Assembly (NCBI RefSeq): GCF_964204865.1 | Contig: NC_135250.1 | Span: 24,481,395-24,545,394 of the forward strand | Direction: 5' to 3' | DNA: 64,000 nucleotides | Source of the DNA: Styela clava | Taxonomy: Eukaryota; Chordata; Ascidiacea; Stolidobranchia; Styelidae | Shown: in pieces, positions 23,301 to 34,206 of the stretch | Layout: the number at the start of each line of letters is the position of its first letter | Position numbering within the stretch: the stretch's first letter is position 1 | Notes under the pieces: generated by a model | Databases searched by the model: none | What the model saw: only the letters and a program-made list of their open reading frames with translations | Told to the model about the DNA's origin: nothing | Made by a program: the position numbers and the translations under genes

Positions 23301-24712
23301 CTAGTAAGGACGGAACTGAACAAATCATGGAGATATAATTCTGTCTATCGTTATCACAGAAAACAACAAACCATACATTACATGTTTCTTACTAGCAGTT
23401 TGCATTAGTCAGTTTTACCAGTCGTCGCCAAGATGATGCTTCAGTGAAAGGTCAAAAATGGTAACAAAAGTGTTTGAACCTGCAAGTTTACTGTCTCAAG
23501 TGATTTGTGAACAAAACTAAGCACACCCGCTTTGAAACAGTCACGTATTTTACTTAGCAACAATAAGGCTTGAACAGTTCTCACAGTCGCGCTATTATGC
23601 GACTACATGAATTTTAGATAAAATATATATTAATTGAATGTTTTTGAACAATAGCATTTTGAATGAATTAAACATTCCATAGTGTATAATAGGAAAAATA
23701 TTTCTTCCTTGGGCATTGCAAAACCTATGAAGCTATAACGAAATATTATGATAAACATCACTATGCTCATTCTTTGGCTCATCCTTAATTAAAGAACAAA
23801 TTAATCTTGTAAGGCCTATCCTATCGATTTTTGCTCAACGATATTTTACATCTCAAACATTTTACACCTTTTTTCTATGAAATTGAGTTTAAACAAAAAA
23901 TCTAGATATTTCATTCATAAAAGTCTAACTAAGCTAGTTTTATAACACCGTTTATGTACGATTGTTATATTTAATAACAATGTAGTCATATTTCATAGCT
24001 TTAGGCGTGTATTCAGTTCTAAATTTTATTTTCGGCTTAATCTCATTTTTAGTTTTCATCGTAGTAAATTATAATACTTCGTAGCCTATGACGTGTCCGC
24101 TTAATATGGTTTATCAAATTCCAAGCGACACAAGTTAGCTTCAAACAAATTAATACTTTCAGTTTTCAGAAAATATCAGTTATCAACCAAATCCTTCCAT
24201 ATATCTCTTTCAAATATCCGAGCAAAAAGGCAGTTCACGGTGCGTTTTACAAAATATAGTTTTTTAACAAACAATCCATACATGTCATTCATAGAATAAA
24301 GTTGAGTTAAGCATATTGTATAAAGCATCTAATGTACAATTGATGTAATCAACAAAGTAATCATATTTCATAGCTTGAAGCGTGTAAGTTCAAAATTTCA
24401 ATTCTAAATTTTATTTTTGTTTCAGCGTCCATTTTGTTTTGTTTTTCCTTAGTGAATTATAATACTTCGTAGCTTTAGACGTGCCCGCTCAATATAATAT
24501 ATTATATTTTAGGCGCCACCATTTAGCTTCAAATAAACTTTAACACTTATTATTTTCAGAAAATTTTGATATCAACCAAACCCTTCCATATAACTCTTTC
24601 ACAACTCTAAAACAAAACAAACAAAAAACAGCCAATGATGCGTTTTACAAAAAACAGTTTGTGTTTTAGTCCATTTTATAGGTATTTTTTTATTCTTATT
24701 ATTATTCTCGAC

Positions 24713-24789
24713 TTATTGTCTCACGGCATGAGAAACAGCAAACTTTGGCACACAGTCAAGCCCACAACTGTTTTCGAAGCAATTAATAT
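24713..24789 (-). pseudogene. Cysteine-rich mini-exon, copy c
   Basis: Encodes NCFENSCGLDCVPKFAVSHA and ends VRQ plus stop, retaining the C-x4-C-x3-C spacing. The acceptor position reads CTGA rather than TAG, so splicing to this exon is doubtful unless another AG is used. It lies downstream of short peptide copy 4. Confidence 0.4.
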
Positions 24790-25020
24790 TCAGTAATGTA
24801 ATGTTATATTATAGCTTGGGCGTGTTGGCTGGTGCTATTTTAAGGTATTATAAGCCCTACGTCATTTTTCTTTGTTTATCAGGGAATCCTTATTCATATT
24901 TTTAAGTTTAACGTTCCTAGTTTCTGCTTCAAACAAGGTCTTGTTGTTTCAAACTCTCAAATAGCCATTTCACATCACCAATCTTATACATATTTATGAT
25001 AAACTTCAAACTACAGGTCG

Positions 25021-26122
25021 TTTTTCTCAATATATCTTTGTTGGGTACTGACACCAAGCCTTGCCTACATTGAGCAAAATCTCTGTTTCTTTAAGTACTA
25101 CTTATCCTCCCCATTTATCATATTTTTTTCTCTCTTTCTATTTTATTTTATAGCTAAAACTTTTTCTCTCCTTCTTGATTTGTGTTTTTTGCGATTTCTA
25201 CCTCAGATGTTTACTTCCATTATACCCTCCAAATTTTTTTTCAACTAATTAGGCAAATGGAAACTTCAATACCAGGTATTTTCTCGTGATTGTATCAACT
25301 TGAAATGCTTAGAATCTGTCGTGAATTTCACTGCAATATCTTGATTGAATTCACTAAGTAAATCAAAGATGAATAATAGCGTTTTTAGCATAACTATCTG
25401 AAATAAATATAAACGGTTTCATTCAGTTTATTATGTTATTGTAAATCCTGCGTGATCTATATTCGCTTACTTGTTTAATTCGCGTTTTATTAAATCTACC
25501 AAGAAAAACACACTACGTGACTTTCATAAATACGTAAAAGCCGCTTCATTCAATTGATTGGTATATTTCAACTAATATTTATATTCTAAAAAAACTCTCT
25601 GTTTTAAAAATATTTATATTCTGAATAAACTCTTTGTTTTAAAAAACAAGCAATCGTCAATAATGAAATAGTGAATAATCACTAAAGTAGACAGCGGCCA
25701 AGTTGAATGATTTGCATTCAAAACTAACATCAATCCATTAAACAACATTCTGATATTTTACAAAATATACCTTGCGTTGATCAGACTAAAACACCTCTCA
25801 CAAATTCCCATTCGTTGTGGCTCAAGAGTATTGAATTTCTCATATTGATAAAATCAAAAGTTGATTTCTTACAATTCAGTTTTTATTTTCAAGCTTTATT
25901 TTTATAAGATATGATATAGATAAATGTTAGACCTAGTTTATATAATATGAATAGCATTCGATATAGTAGGATTCCTTGTATATTCAGAAATCCGCGGAAA
26001 ATACCTGAAAATTAATGAAGATAATGTCAATTAAGTACCGATTGCATACACCAAAATAGACAATTTAAAATTCAAATTCACCTCATTATTTACCATATAC
26101 CAAAATAGACAATAATTTACAT
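25021..26122. other. Spacer between duplicated blocks and peptide copy 4
   Basis: No gene supported. 25090-25260 and 25370-25700 match 13270-13400, 13500-13800 and 29240-29940 in diverged form, showing that the array unit extends well beyond the peptide exons. Confidence 0.5.
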
Positions 26123-26870
26123 TCATCTCATTATTTTTTGAAACTGCTCCCAATATTCTTTCATCTCCAACTGTTCCTCGAATCCCACTGAAAATACGAA
26201 ATAAGCAAGATCATGCGATGTTTTCACACTGTTCGTTAAAGATTATGAATTACTTGAATTAATTGTTCGATTAACTATGATTTCAACTTAGGCAACGATC
26301 TAACTATACACCCATTCGCAAATTTAAAATGATTTCGGTTTGATCTTATATATATCTTTTTATGAATTGGATTGGATTTACATATTTATCCCGGGGAGAG
26401 GAAAGTGTCAAGACGGCTTAATTTATAGCAAACCACGACCTCTCTTCTGGCTATTAGACCATGTCGGGTATGGAATCAGTTAGCCAGTTCTTTTGTTTAC
26501 AGAAGTATGGCCTTGATGGTGGCGGAAGTCGACCCTCTGTTACGTCAACCACCCTACGGCGGTGAGGAATCAAGCAACCCTCTCGCACATAATAATCTCC
26601 CACGGGATTTGAACTTGCAAATCCACGCATGATAATAAGAGGTGCTGTGGCAAGCGTATTCCTAACGTTTATACGCCACAACGCCAAGTCTTTCACGTTA
26701 GTGAAACGTTTTCAAAGTTTTGACATATCTGCCAGTTGCAGACTCCAGCATTAACTCCACTTAATTCCTCCATTTTGTCTTTGGCATGCAACCTTATCTA
26801 TAGCTTGCAACAGCATCAGCAATGAAATTAGCAACAAGAACAATAGTCGGGCATTAGGACCAAAATGCAT
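26123..26870 (-). CDS. Short secreted peptide, copy 4 (about 59 aa)
   Basis: Exon 1 is 26756-26870 and exon 2 is 26123-26187. Exon 1 encodes a signal peptide MHFGPNARLLFLLLISLLML and the conserved VACQ block. The donor is less certain: GTTAAT at 26750-26755 gives the correct phase 1, while a GTGGAG four bases upstream would shift the frame. Exon 2 follows TTTTCAG and encodes GFEEQLEMKEYWEQFQKIMR before TGA, the longest tail in the family. A tRNA-derived SINE occupies most of the intron. The mature peptide would be about 29 residues, amphipathic and rich in E, Q and K. The role is unknown. Confidence 0.55.
26363..26698 (-). repeat. tRNA-derived SINE
   Basis: Read on the minus strand it starts with a tRNA-like head containing a box B match, AGTTCAAATCC, preceded by a plausible box A. 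A tRNA-unrelated body follows with CCGCCGTAGGGTGG and TTCCATACCCGACATGG, and it ends with CCCGGGATAAATATG and a short AATCC-type tail. It lies inside the intron of short peptide copy 4. A 5'-truncated relative is at 1818-2043, and shorter 3' fragments appear near 36112-36165 and 52060-52140. Confidence 0.75.
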
Positions 26871-27925
26871 ATTTTCAGTCTGTGCTATACTAAATTAATT
26901 TTTAATAGTGATGGAACTAAACGAAATATAAGAATAAAATAAAGCTAAAGTGAAAGAATTTAGAATAATCCATTCTTTTTTTATAGATCTGCCTGGGACA
27001 CTAATAACAGCATAAAAGGGTAAAACCAGTACAAATGGACAAAAATTCTTGTTATAAATTATTGGCTGTGCCTTGTTAAAGGCGAAGACGAAGTTGCAAA
27101 AATCGAACAAGCTTGCAGTACATTTGTTCGCTCTATCTAAAGAGAGAATAAATTATACATCATAACCTTATTTTTATCATCAAGTCATTGCATGCCTTAG
27201 CAAATAAGAAATTGGAATGAAACGTAATTCTCCTCCTAAGCAATCAAGGTATTGATTTTAAATTTGAATGGCTCAGCTTCCTGTGGCGAAATGACTTATA
27301 TCTGCTTCTGAGTCTCTCAGTTTTCTTTGTTCCATGCATAATAACAGTTTAGGGGCTTGCACAACATTATCAGTCTTATTTTATTTTATCCATATAACAA
27401 ATATTCAGACTCTTGGAGATGTAAAATAATATTTAGAAATAACAAAATGTAACTAATGCCTTGAAATGACACGAAAAATATATACTATGTCCGTCCTACT
27501 ATTTTCACTTCTCACTTCTCAAAACAAATTTCTGAACCCGTTCAAGAAAAAGATTGCATTTTTAATTTTAAAAAAATTCCCCAGCAGCACAGAGCCTTCA
27601 TAAAAATGATGATGTAAAATTCTATCAAATAAGGCAGTACGTACACCAACACATATTACGGAAAAATTGAATATTAAACAATGCACTATCTTATGAAATA
27701 TTTACTGCGCTCAGCTCAATCTGAAAAATAGAATGAGGAGTAAATTTTTCCTTTGGGAGTTCCAGACATAACTTTCTGTGACGAAATGTTGTATGTTCGC
27801 TGTTGGAAGACTTTGCGTGCTATGTATATTTACTTGGTGCACAGAAATGACAGTTCACTTTCATGCACAGGACCACTCTATTGATATTTTACTTTACTCT
27901 TATTCTACTCTTATCTGCTCGGCTT
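26871..27925. other. Spacer upstream of peptide copy 4
   Basis: No gene supported. The immediate upstream part shares TAGTTCCATCAC with copy 3, likely a promoter-proximal region. 27210-27360 resembles the upstream regions of copies 1 and 2. Confidence 0.45.
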
Positions 27926-28014
27926 TTACTTTTTTACATCACATACATATTTATGAGAAACTGCAAACTTTAGCTCACAGTCATCTTCACAACTGTTTGA
28001 GAAGCAATTAATGT
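27926..28014 (-). CDS. Cysteine-rich mini-exon, copy d
   Basis: The best preserved copy. After a TTCATTACTAG acceptor it encodes INCFSNSCEDDC, then ELKFAVSHKYVCDVKK and TAA. Cysteine spacing is C-x4-C-x3-C-x11-C, enough for two disulfides. It begins with two bases of a split codon, matching the phase-1 donor of the array's signal-peptide exons. A degenerate signal-exon relic lies just upstream at about 28118-28176. Whether the pair forms a functional gene is uncertain because that relic has lost its ATG. Confidence 0.45.
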
Positions 28015-28117
28015 CTAGTAATGAAGGAACTGAACAAACAATGGACATATAATACCATCTATCGTTATCCTAGAAAACAATAAACCATAAATAACATCTA
28101 TACATGTTACAATATCA

Positions 28118-28176
28118 GCATTGGATTTACCAGCGAAAAGAACAGTATTATAGCATTTGCTCCAGGATTCACATTT
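28118..28176 (-). pseudogene. Short secreted peptide signal exon, decayed copy 5
   Basis: Aligns with the start of the signal exons of copies 3 and 4: NPGANAIILFF-type coding followed by an early stop. The start codon is replaced by GTG (AATGTGAAT context). The second half of the leader and the VACQ block are lost. Confidence 0.4.
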
Positions 28177-28179
28177 CGA

Positions 28180-31100
28180 AGTTAAGAAACGCTAAATTAA
28201 TAAACTAGAGGATTTTTCACGAAGAAAGCCGTCTTTTGTAAATCATTCCATGTGAAGATCAGAAGCTTCTATAAAGGGTAAAAGCCTTCCAAACAAAGCA
28301 TTCTAATAACAAGCGTTTTATAAACTTTTCTTCTTTTTCACTGTACTACAACGAAAAATCTAGAAATTTCATTCAGTAAATGAAGTTAAGCCTTATTAAC
28401 AGATTGTACGAAACATCTAATACACGGATGTTCTCAATCAACATCAATTTGATGTTATAATGTAGCTTTGGGCGTGTTAGCTGGTGTTATTCAATTGTAT
28501 CTTAGTCCTACGTCATTTTTTTTGTTTATTAGCGAATCATTATTCATTTTAGCTTGAGGCTTATTTTCTTGATATTGTTTGTTACATTTTTGATTTCAAC
28601 GTTTCGATTTTCTTTTTCAAACAAGGCCTTGTTGTTTCAAAGCTTCCATATATCTATTCCACTTCCTCAATTGAAATGAACCAGCTCGATGCTTTATAAA
28701 GTTTATTTATCACAATTCCTCCCTGATTGTGAATTTGAGATATTGGTGTCAAATCAGGATGTGATTTTTTGAAAAAAATCCTGTCTGTCAGGAAGTGAAA
28801 TGCTTGAAGTGAAGCCTTCCCTCAAAAAATAAGTAGCTTGCTCCTTTTTGTTAATCTTTCTCGCAACGATATGAAGTGAGTTGGTCTTGTGATAACTATA
28901 GATTATTTTGCTTATATTATATTAGAATTTTACAAAAGCCTGTAGTCATGAAATCACAAGTACTCGTTTGTACTAGAGGAGTTTAACATTTTATATTGAT
29001 ATCATAAAATAACTTTATTGTTATTAGAAATAGAAGAGCATCATATGGACGCATTCCAATAAAAATGAGTGAACTTGGATAATTTCTATTAGGTTTAAGT
29101 CACGTGTTTCAACAATTTGCAAAAACGCTGAATAATGACATTATTTTTCTGGTTGAAAAGTCGTGCGCGCGCTCTACGTCGTGGCTATGTATTAACAACA
29201 AGCATTGCTAACTCAGTGTGAGAGTTCTCTCGTTTCTTAAGTGCCCTAATTCTCTCCTTTTCATCAATTTTCTTTTCTCTCTTTTTCGAAAACCTTTTTC
29301 ATAGCCAAAATGAATTCATTTCCTTCTTTTTTGATTTAGTGTTTTCTACCATTTCTTTCTTGAATGTGTCTTGCCATTCCACCTCCTTTTGTAAATATGC
29401 TCTATAGAAAAACCACTAATAAGTACGTATTTTCTGATTGTATCCGCTATGGGGTTTTGCTAGAATAATTTGATTAGCGATTTGATTTAAACCACATTGC
29501 AAATAAAAGATAATCTAGAATTCGGTTGGAAACCGAAGACTTATCGATCGAAGGTTAGGGGATCCCCCAAAACAGTGGGCTTACTCCTTAGTGACACCGT
29601 GTGTCCCGTCACTAATTGATTAATAACTCGCTAATTATACATAATCCATTTAAAATCAATAGGCTTCTGATCCGAGCTAAGATGAATGCACATGCAAAAT
29701 TTGAAGCAGATTGAACCTTGCTTTCGTGAGATATCGCGTGCATCTAACACACAGACATACATACATACATACAAATACCTATCAACATACTTACCGATCA
29801 AGATCGATAAGTAATAATAGCGCTCACGCATAACCATCATAAATGAGAAAAAAAGCTCCAATCAAGGGGTTGGGTTATTCCAACTAATATGTATGATCTT
29901 TAAAAACAAATTTTGTTTTAACAAACAAACCAATCGTCAAAGTGATATCATAGTGAATGAACAAATGAACCAAATTTACTTTCGATTTTTATTGACGAGA
30001 ATGTTTTTGTATGACGGAATGAGATTTTTCTAGTTCAGTTTGATGCTTTTGATTCCCAAATTAAACATTAATCCGGAAAAAGTGTAAGAATGGACAGAAT
30101 CACAACATATCATACACAAGATTGAGTTTTTCTGTTATTTTCGGTTATATATTAGTTAATATGATTCAAATTGCCAAAACAGTTTTATAGTAAAGTATGT
30201 TTGTAATTTGTTCCAATTATTAACCAATTTTTTATCAAAATAAAAACGATATTTTATCTAAAAATTTGTGATTGATAAAGCGATAATTATGAATCTTTGT
30301 GGAACTCTTCTGAAACTGACATTACTTACAGATTAATTAAATTTTCTGTTTTAATATTCTGTTTTCTAAACATATTTATTACTGGAATACCAAGAGTAAA
30401 GATAAATAAATGTAACAGAAATTATAGTAAGATGTCTTAAGAATTTGGAGAACTTTCTTTTTAAAAAAATTAATTTTTTAAACACGTTTTGATAACAACT
30501 GCAAATATGACCATAAATCACGTAATAGGATGAGCTGTGAATAGTTGTGAGTTATTTGGGTTCTTGATATAAAACTAATAGTTGAAATAGGCTAATCAGT
30601 AAAATGAAATTTATCGATTTTTTATCAAAAAATGTATTTAATTTACAAGAGAGGAAAAGTTCATTAAAACAAGGTTGTAAACAATGGTTGCATGTTCAAT
30701 TTTAAACAAAAACCCAAGGTCCAATACAAAAATTCTATAATAATTGAATCATTACTTTTATCCATCTCGGGGTATACAGCATTGCAATTTTATATTCGCG
30801 TCGTCATTAGCGATGTAACAATGCTTGGCGTGATTGATAATTATTAGATTTACAAAAAGTGAAATAAGTTAAGCGGATGAGAGTTGTTTACGAGATTTCA
30901 TGCAATTGGAAGTAGTCATATCTGACTTAAAAAGCTAACTGTATTTCATAAAGCATATTTTAGGACGAAAACATAAAAGCAACAGAAAGAAATTATAAAT
31001 TTTTGGTAAACAGATTAGTAATACAGACAAAATATTTCTATAAATAAATTAAAACTTTCTAAATTATTTGAAACTCATCAGCTCTTCATAAAAATATATA

Positions 31101-31190
31101 TTTCAAAAAACAAAAGTGACTACTTGCACTCTCGTGATTTGTGGACGAATTGAAAAGAGAGAAACCACATTTTTTATATGTGCTCAGAAG
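28180..31190. other. Intergenic with array remnants and a TACA microsatellite
   Basis: 28455-28680 repeats the block found at 22785 and 24545. 29240-29400 and 29870-29950 match the array units at 13.3 and 25.1 kb. About 29520-29805 interrupts that match and carries a TACA microsatellite near 29753-29775 after TTCGTGAGATATCGCGTG, suggesting an inserted retroelement tail. From 29950 to 31190 I see nothing but AT-rich sequence. Confidence 0.45.
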
Positions 31191-31192
31191 TG

Positions 31193-31203
31193 TATATATA
31201 TAA
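31193..31203 (+). promoter_or_regulatory. TATA box of the microseminoprotein-like gene
   Basis: TATATATAAG lies about 150 bases upstream of the ATG at 31347. That allows a normal 5' UTR of about 110-120 bases. Confidence 0.5.
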
Positions 31204-31346
31204 GACAGTGATTATGCCCAATACAGCACAATTAAATTATTTCTGTATAAATTGGTTTTCTCCACACTGATCTTCAATTTCTGAACTATGTTGAAAAACC
31301 AAAACCTTAATCGATTGAATTATTGAATTCAATTCTTACAAACAAG

Positions 31347-33204
31347 ATGGAATATTCCGCGTCAAAAGCTGTTTTCATAACTTTGATTTCATTTGCAATT
31401 GTTGGGTGTAATAACGCCAGTTGTACCTACGAGATATCCCAGACACACTTCAACTACTCCTACAAGTAGATTCACGGATTATTATGAAGTTGGTGAAGTG
31501 TGGAACGATGGACCATGTGTTGAATGTCGATGCCATCCCGTAACTTACAGAGTATGTATTAATAATCATTGACTAGTATTGGAAAAAAGTTCATAACTAC
31601 GCCCTATAGAGCGTTTTGTTATTATGGTATTGTTGTTAGTGTTCTTGTTGTTGTAGTTGTAAAAAATAGCTATTCTCTTCAACTACAGGACCAAATGCTC
31701 GGAAATTTTGGGGGGTTAAAGATCGTTGTAGTCGCTAGAATGCTATTACTTTTATATTGTGTGGGCTCTATGGGCTTCGTTTTTCAATCTGAAGTTATGT
31801 ATGATAACATCCTCAAAATTAAAAAGTGCCATGCGTTGGTTTCTTGTTCGCATCTCAGCGATCTGGTGGTCAGCGAAGTAGGAGGGACAACTATTAAAGA
31901 TTTGATACTATTTCGTCTTGACTTTCGTGTTCTTAAATTTGGGAAATGTTCTCTTTTTTCTTTTTTCTTTTTTTTTTGAGAAAGAGTAAAACTTTAAAAT
32001 TCCATTTTTTAACATTTATACAGACTCATCTAAACTGTTCGCTACTCGTAGAAGATGGAAGGACTGGACCTGCTGAAGTTGAAACTTACTTTATAAATCT
32101 TGGCAACGTCTATCCAACATCATGTCCGTTCGCCTTCACCCAAGTTACTGACTTCAATAAACATCTCGCATCTCGACCGTTCTTAGTTTATCGATTTGCT
32201 AACACGGTTGCCACATCTTGCTGTAACAGGTGAGTACGGTAATTATACAATCTGATTTTCAACATTTTTGGTGAAGCGGAATCGCAGTGGAACATCCCAG
32301 GGGGGCCATCTGTGCAAGAATTCTAAGGTTGTAAAAAGAATTATATAAACTATAAATATACATGAAAGCAGACAGAATACTAGCAAACAAAAAGTGTCTA
32401 GTGTACAAGTTTAATAAACGTGGCAAACTTAATAGGTATTTGATTACAGTTAAACAATATATATACAAGAACATAAAGTCTCAGAATTTGAAAGTAAACT
32501 TGCGCAACCTCTGAACCTGGTTGAATACCACTGATGAGTAAGGGGATATAAGAACAAAAGGGGATCTTCGGCTGTTTAAAATAACAAACCGACATTAAGT
32601 TGTTTTGTCTCCAAGTTCATGAATATTGACTTTGGCCTCCAGCGGAAATTCTGATTCATACCTTGATGTCCTAACACCGCCTACGACGAGATTGTAATAC
32701 GTCTCCGATTCCTATAGCAATATTCGAAAAGTGTTCAATAATGCCATTATGGAAATAGGACAAAGTCAATATATCTATCACAGAGTGACAATATAGTTTG
32801 ACCAATTGCTACGCCATTCGCTCACATCTGTTTCATGAGAGGCAAGAAACGAAAAGTTTGATTCTTGTGAAACGACCTCTCAAACGTAATTAATATGCGT
32901 TGGGTTTGAAGAACAGCTGCGAGCAGGCAAGAACGATCCAAGTACTGTACGTGGAATGACCTAACGCAAATTTGGCATGTAAAACAAAGTAGCTTAGTAA
33001 AATAGGAGCACACGTTTATAAAGTTTTTCCAATCCTGTTTTGTCGATACCTCCTAAAATATATTATTTATATATTTACAGCATGCAACCTGTCGTCGTAC
33101 CAGACGAGTGTGAAGCAATACCTGACAATTCCGATCAATGCACATTCAAAATTGTTCTCAAATCTAACAGTAATTTAGCGTGCAATGGACTTATACTCAC
33201 TTAA
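31347..33204 (+). CDS. Beta-microseminoprotein-like secreted protein, exon 1 frameshifted
   Basis: Exons 31347-31551, 32024-32229 and 33081-33204; junction phases 0 and 2. Exon 1 encodes a signal peptide (MEYSASKAVFITLISFAIVG) and then, one base out of frame, a Thr/Pro-rich spacer and EVWNDGPCVECRC. The shift maps to the GGGTG near 31407; as read, the signal frame ends at a TAG soon after. Exon 2 adds NC, SC and a final SCC pair. Exon 3 adds PDEC, DQC and LAC before TAA. Counting all three gives ten cysteines, and the CVECRC...SCC...C...C...C order matches beta-microseminoprotein (PSP94). About 60 residues separate CRC from SCC here, far more than in that family. An AATAAA lies 79 bases after the stop. 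The frameshift may be real decay or a base-call error in a G run. Confidence 0.65.
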
Positions 33205-33282
33205 ATTAAAGGAGACGGATCTCTGAGCGAAGAGTTGCGGGCGAACACTGAATTGGTTTTATATTTATTCAGTTGAAATTTT

Positions 33283-33288
33283 AATAAA
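33283..33288 (+). terminator. PolyA signal of the microseminoprotein-like gene
   Basis: AATAAA 79 bases after the TAA at 33202-33204, in a TTTTAATAAATATATTTG context with GT-rich sequence following. Confidence 0.55.
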
Positions 33289-33673
33289 TATATTTGTGTG
33301 TAACGATATTTATTTGTTCTAATATTGATATATATATGTATATATAGTGCATGTGCTCTCTAACATTGTATCTTTGTGATAACCAAGATTTTGAAACAAT
33401 TTTTTATCAGTGAGTTAAATATCGGAATAAAATGAAATTGAATTAACATTGATTTTATTTTTCAATATAGGGAATTTATATTTTAGTGTAGGATGGGAGT
33501 CATTAAACGCCTTAAGCCGAGGCACGAGCCATCCTAATCTCGAACCAGGTTCAAGTCTTAGCAAGTTTCGAGTCACAAGTCCAATCACTGAATTCACAAG
33601 TTGCGTCCGTAACCAAAGCATATTTCATAAACAACTTTGAAAAGGTTTAATATGAGTCCTATTTACACTACGG

Positions 33674-33840
33674 CAGTGGATCCCGAACCGCGGCCCGCGG
33701 GACAATTACGGCCCGAACCGGTATCCGGTATTAGAATTACACACGGAAGTATTCTAGTTATAAGTTAGTTATCTCCCGGCCCGCGAATATCCTTCCGCTT
33801 CTAATTTTTGTCCCCGATGAATCAACTTTGGGAACCACTG
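33674..33840. mobile_element. Short hAT-type MITE
   Basis: 167 bp with ends CAGTGGATCCCGAAC and, from the right, CAGTGGTTCCCAAAG. CGCGGCCCGCGGG and CCCGGCCCGCG patches lie near the ends. Flanking octamers CACTACGG and CACGAAGG agree at 6 of 8 positions. Confidence 0.75.
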
Positions 33841-34206
33841 CACGAAGGCATGAAACGTCCCCTCTCTTGTCAGCCAACGTTATTTCGTTAAATTGAAGTG
33901 TATTTGACAACATTTACACCGGTATTATATGTCCGATCACTAGTTATAGCCGCAACAAGCTAGGGACTTTTCGACAATCTTCAAACGACATTTATCGACG
34001 GGGTAGATCGTACTTTACCAGTATTTTTATCAAATGCCGCCCTAAATTTTTTCCAAGTTTTAAGTCACGTCTCTCTGGTGGTAGATTGACACAAATCTTT
34101 TTACAATTAAAAAAAAATTCAAATGATTATCAGGACTTTTGGACATCCGGACCCTGTATATATATAGGAAAGGGGACCGAATAGTAAAGACATATCATGA
34201 CACTTT

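Larger units (their letters stand above)
22780..25020. repeat. Locally duplicated blocks of the peptide array
   Basis: Two long diverged copies sit here, 22785-23110 and 24545-24905, and a third partial copy sits at 28455-28680. Landmarks are CAGAAAATTCTGATATCAAC, TCACGGCATGAG, TTGGGCGTGTTGGCTGGTG and CCCTACGTCATTTTT. Within the blocks lie three copies of a short cysteine-coding exon, listed separately. A block at 23380-23900 repeats 20139-20638. Confidence 0.65.

Noticed and set aside
23400-23520. First exon for cysteine-rich copy b
   Set aside because: The CGACGACTG before GTAAAA gives the right phase, but the frame upstream has a stop and no hydrophobic leader, so I could not support it.
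26363-26698. tRNA gene
   Set aside because: A box B is present, but the head does not fold as a complete tRNA and is followed by a SINE body and tail.
31569-31979. 136-codon plus-strand frame
   Set aside because: It lies in an intron of the microseminoprotein-like gene and matches a dispersed repeat present three more times in the window.
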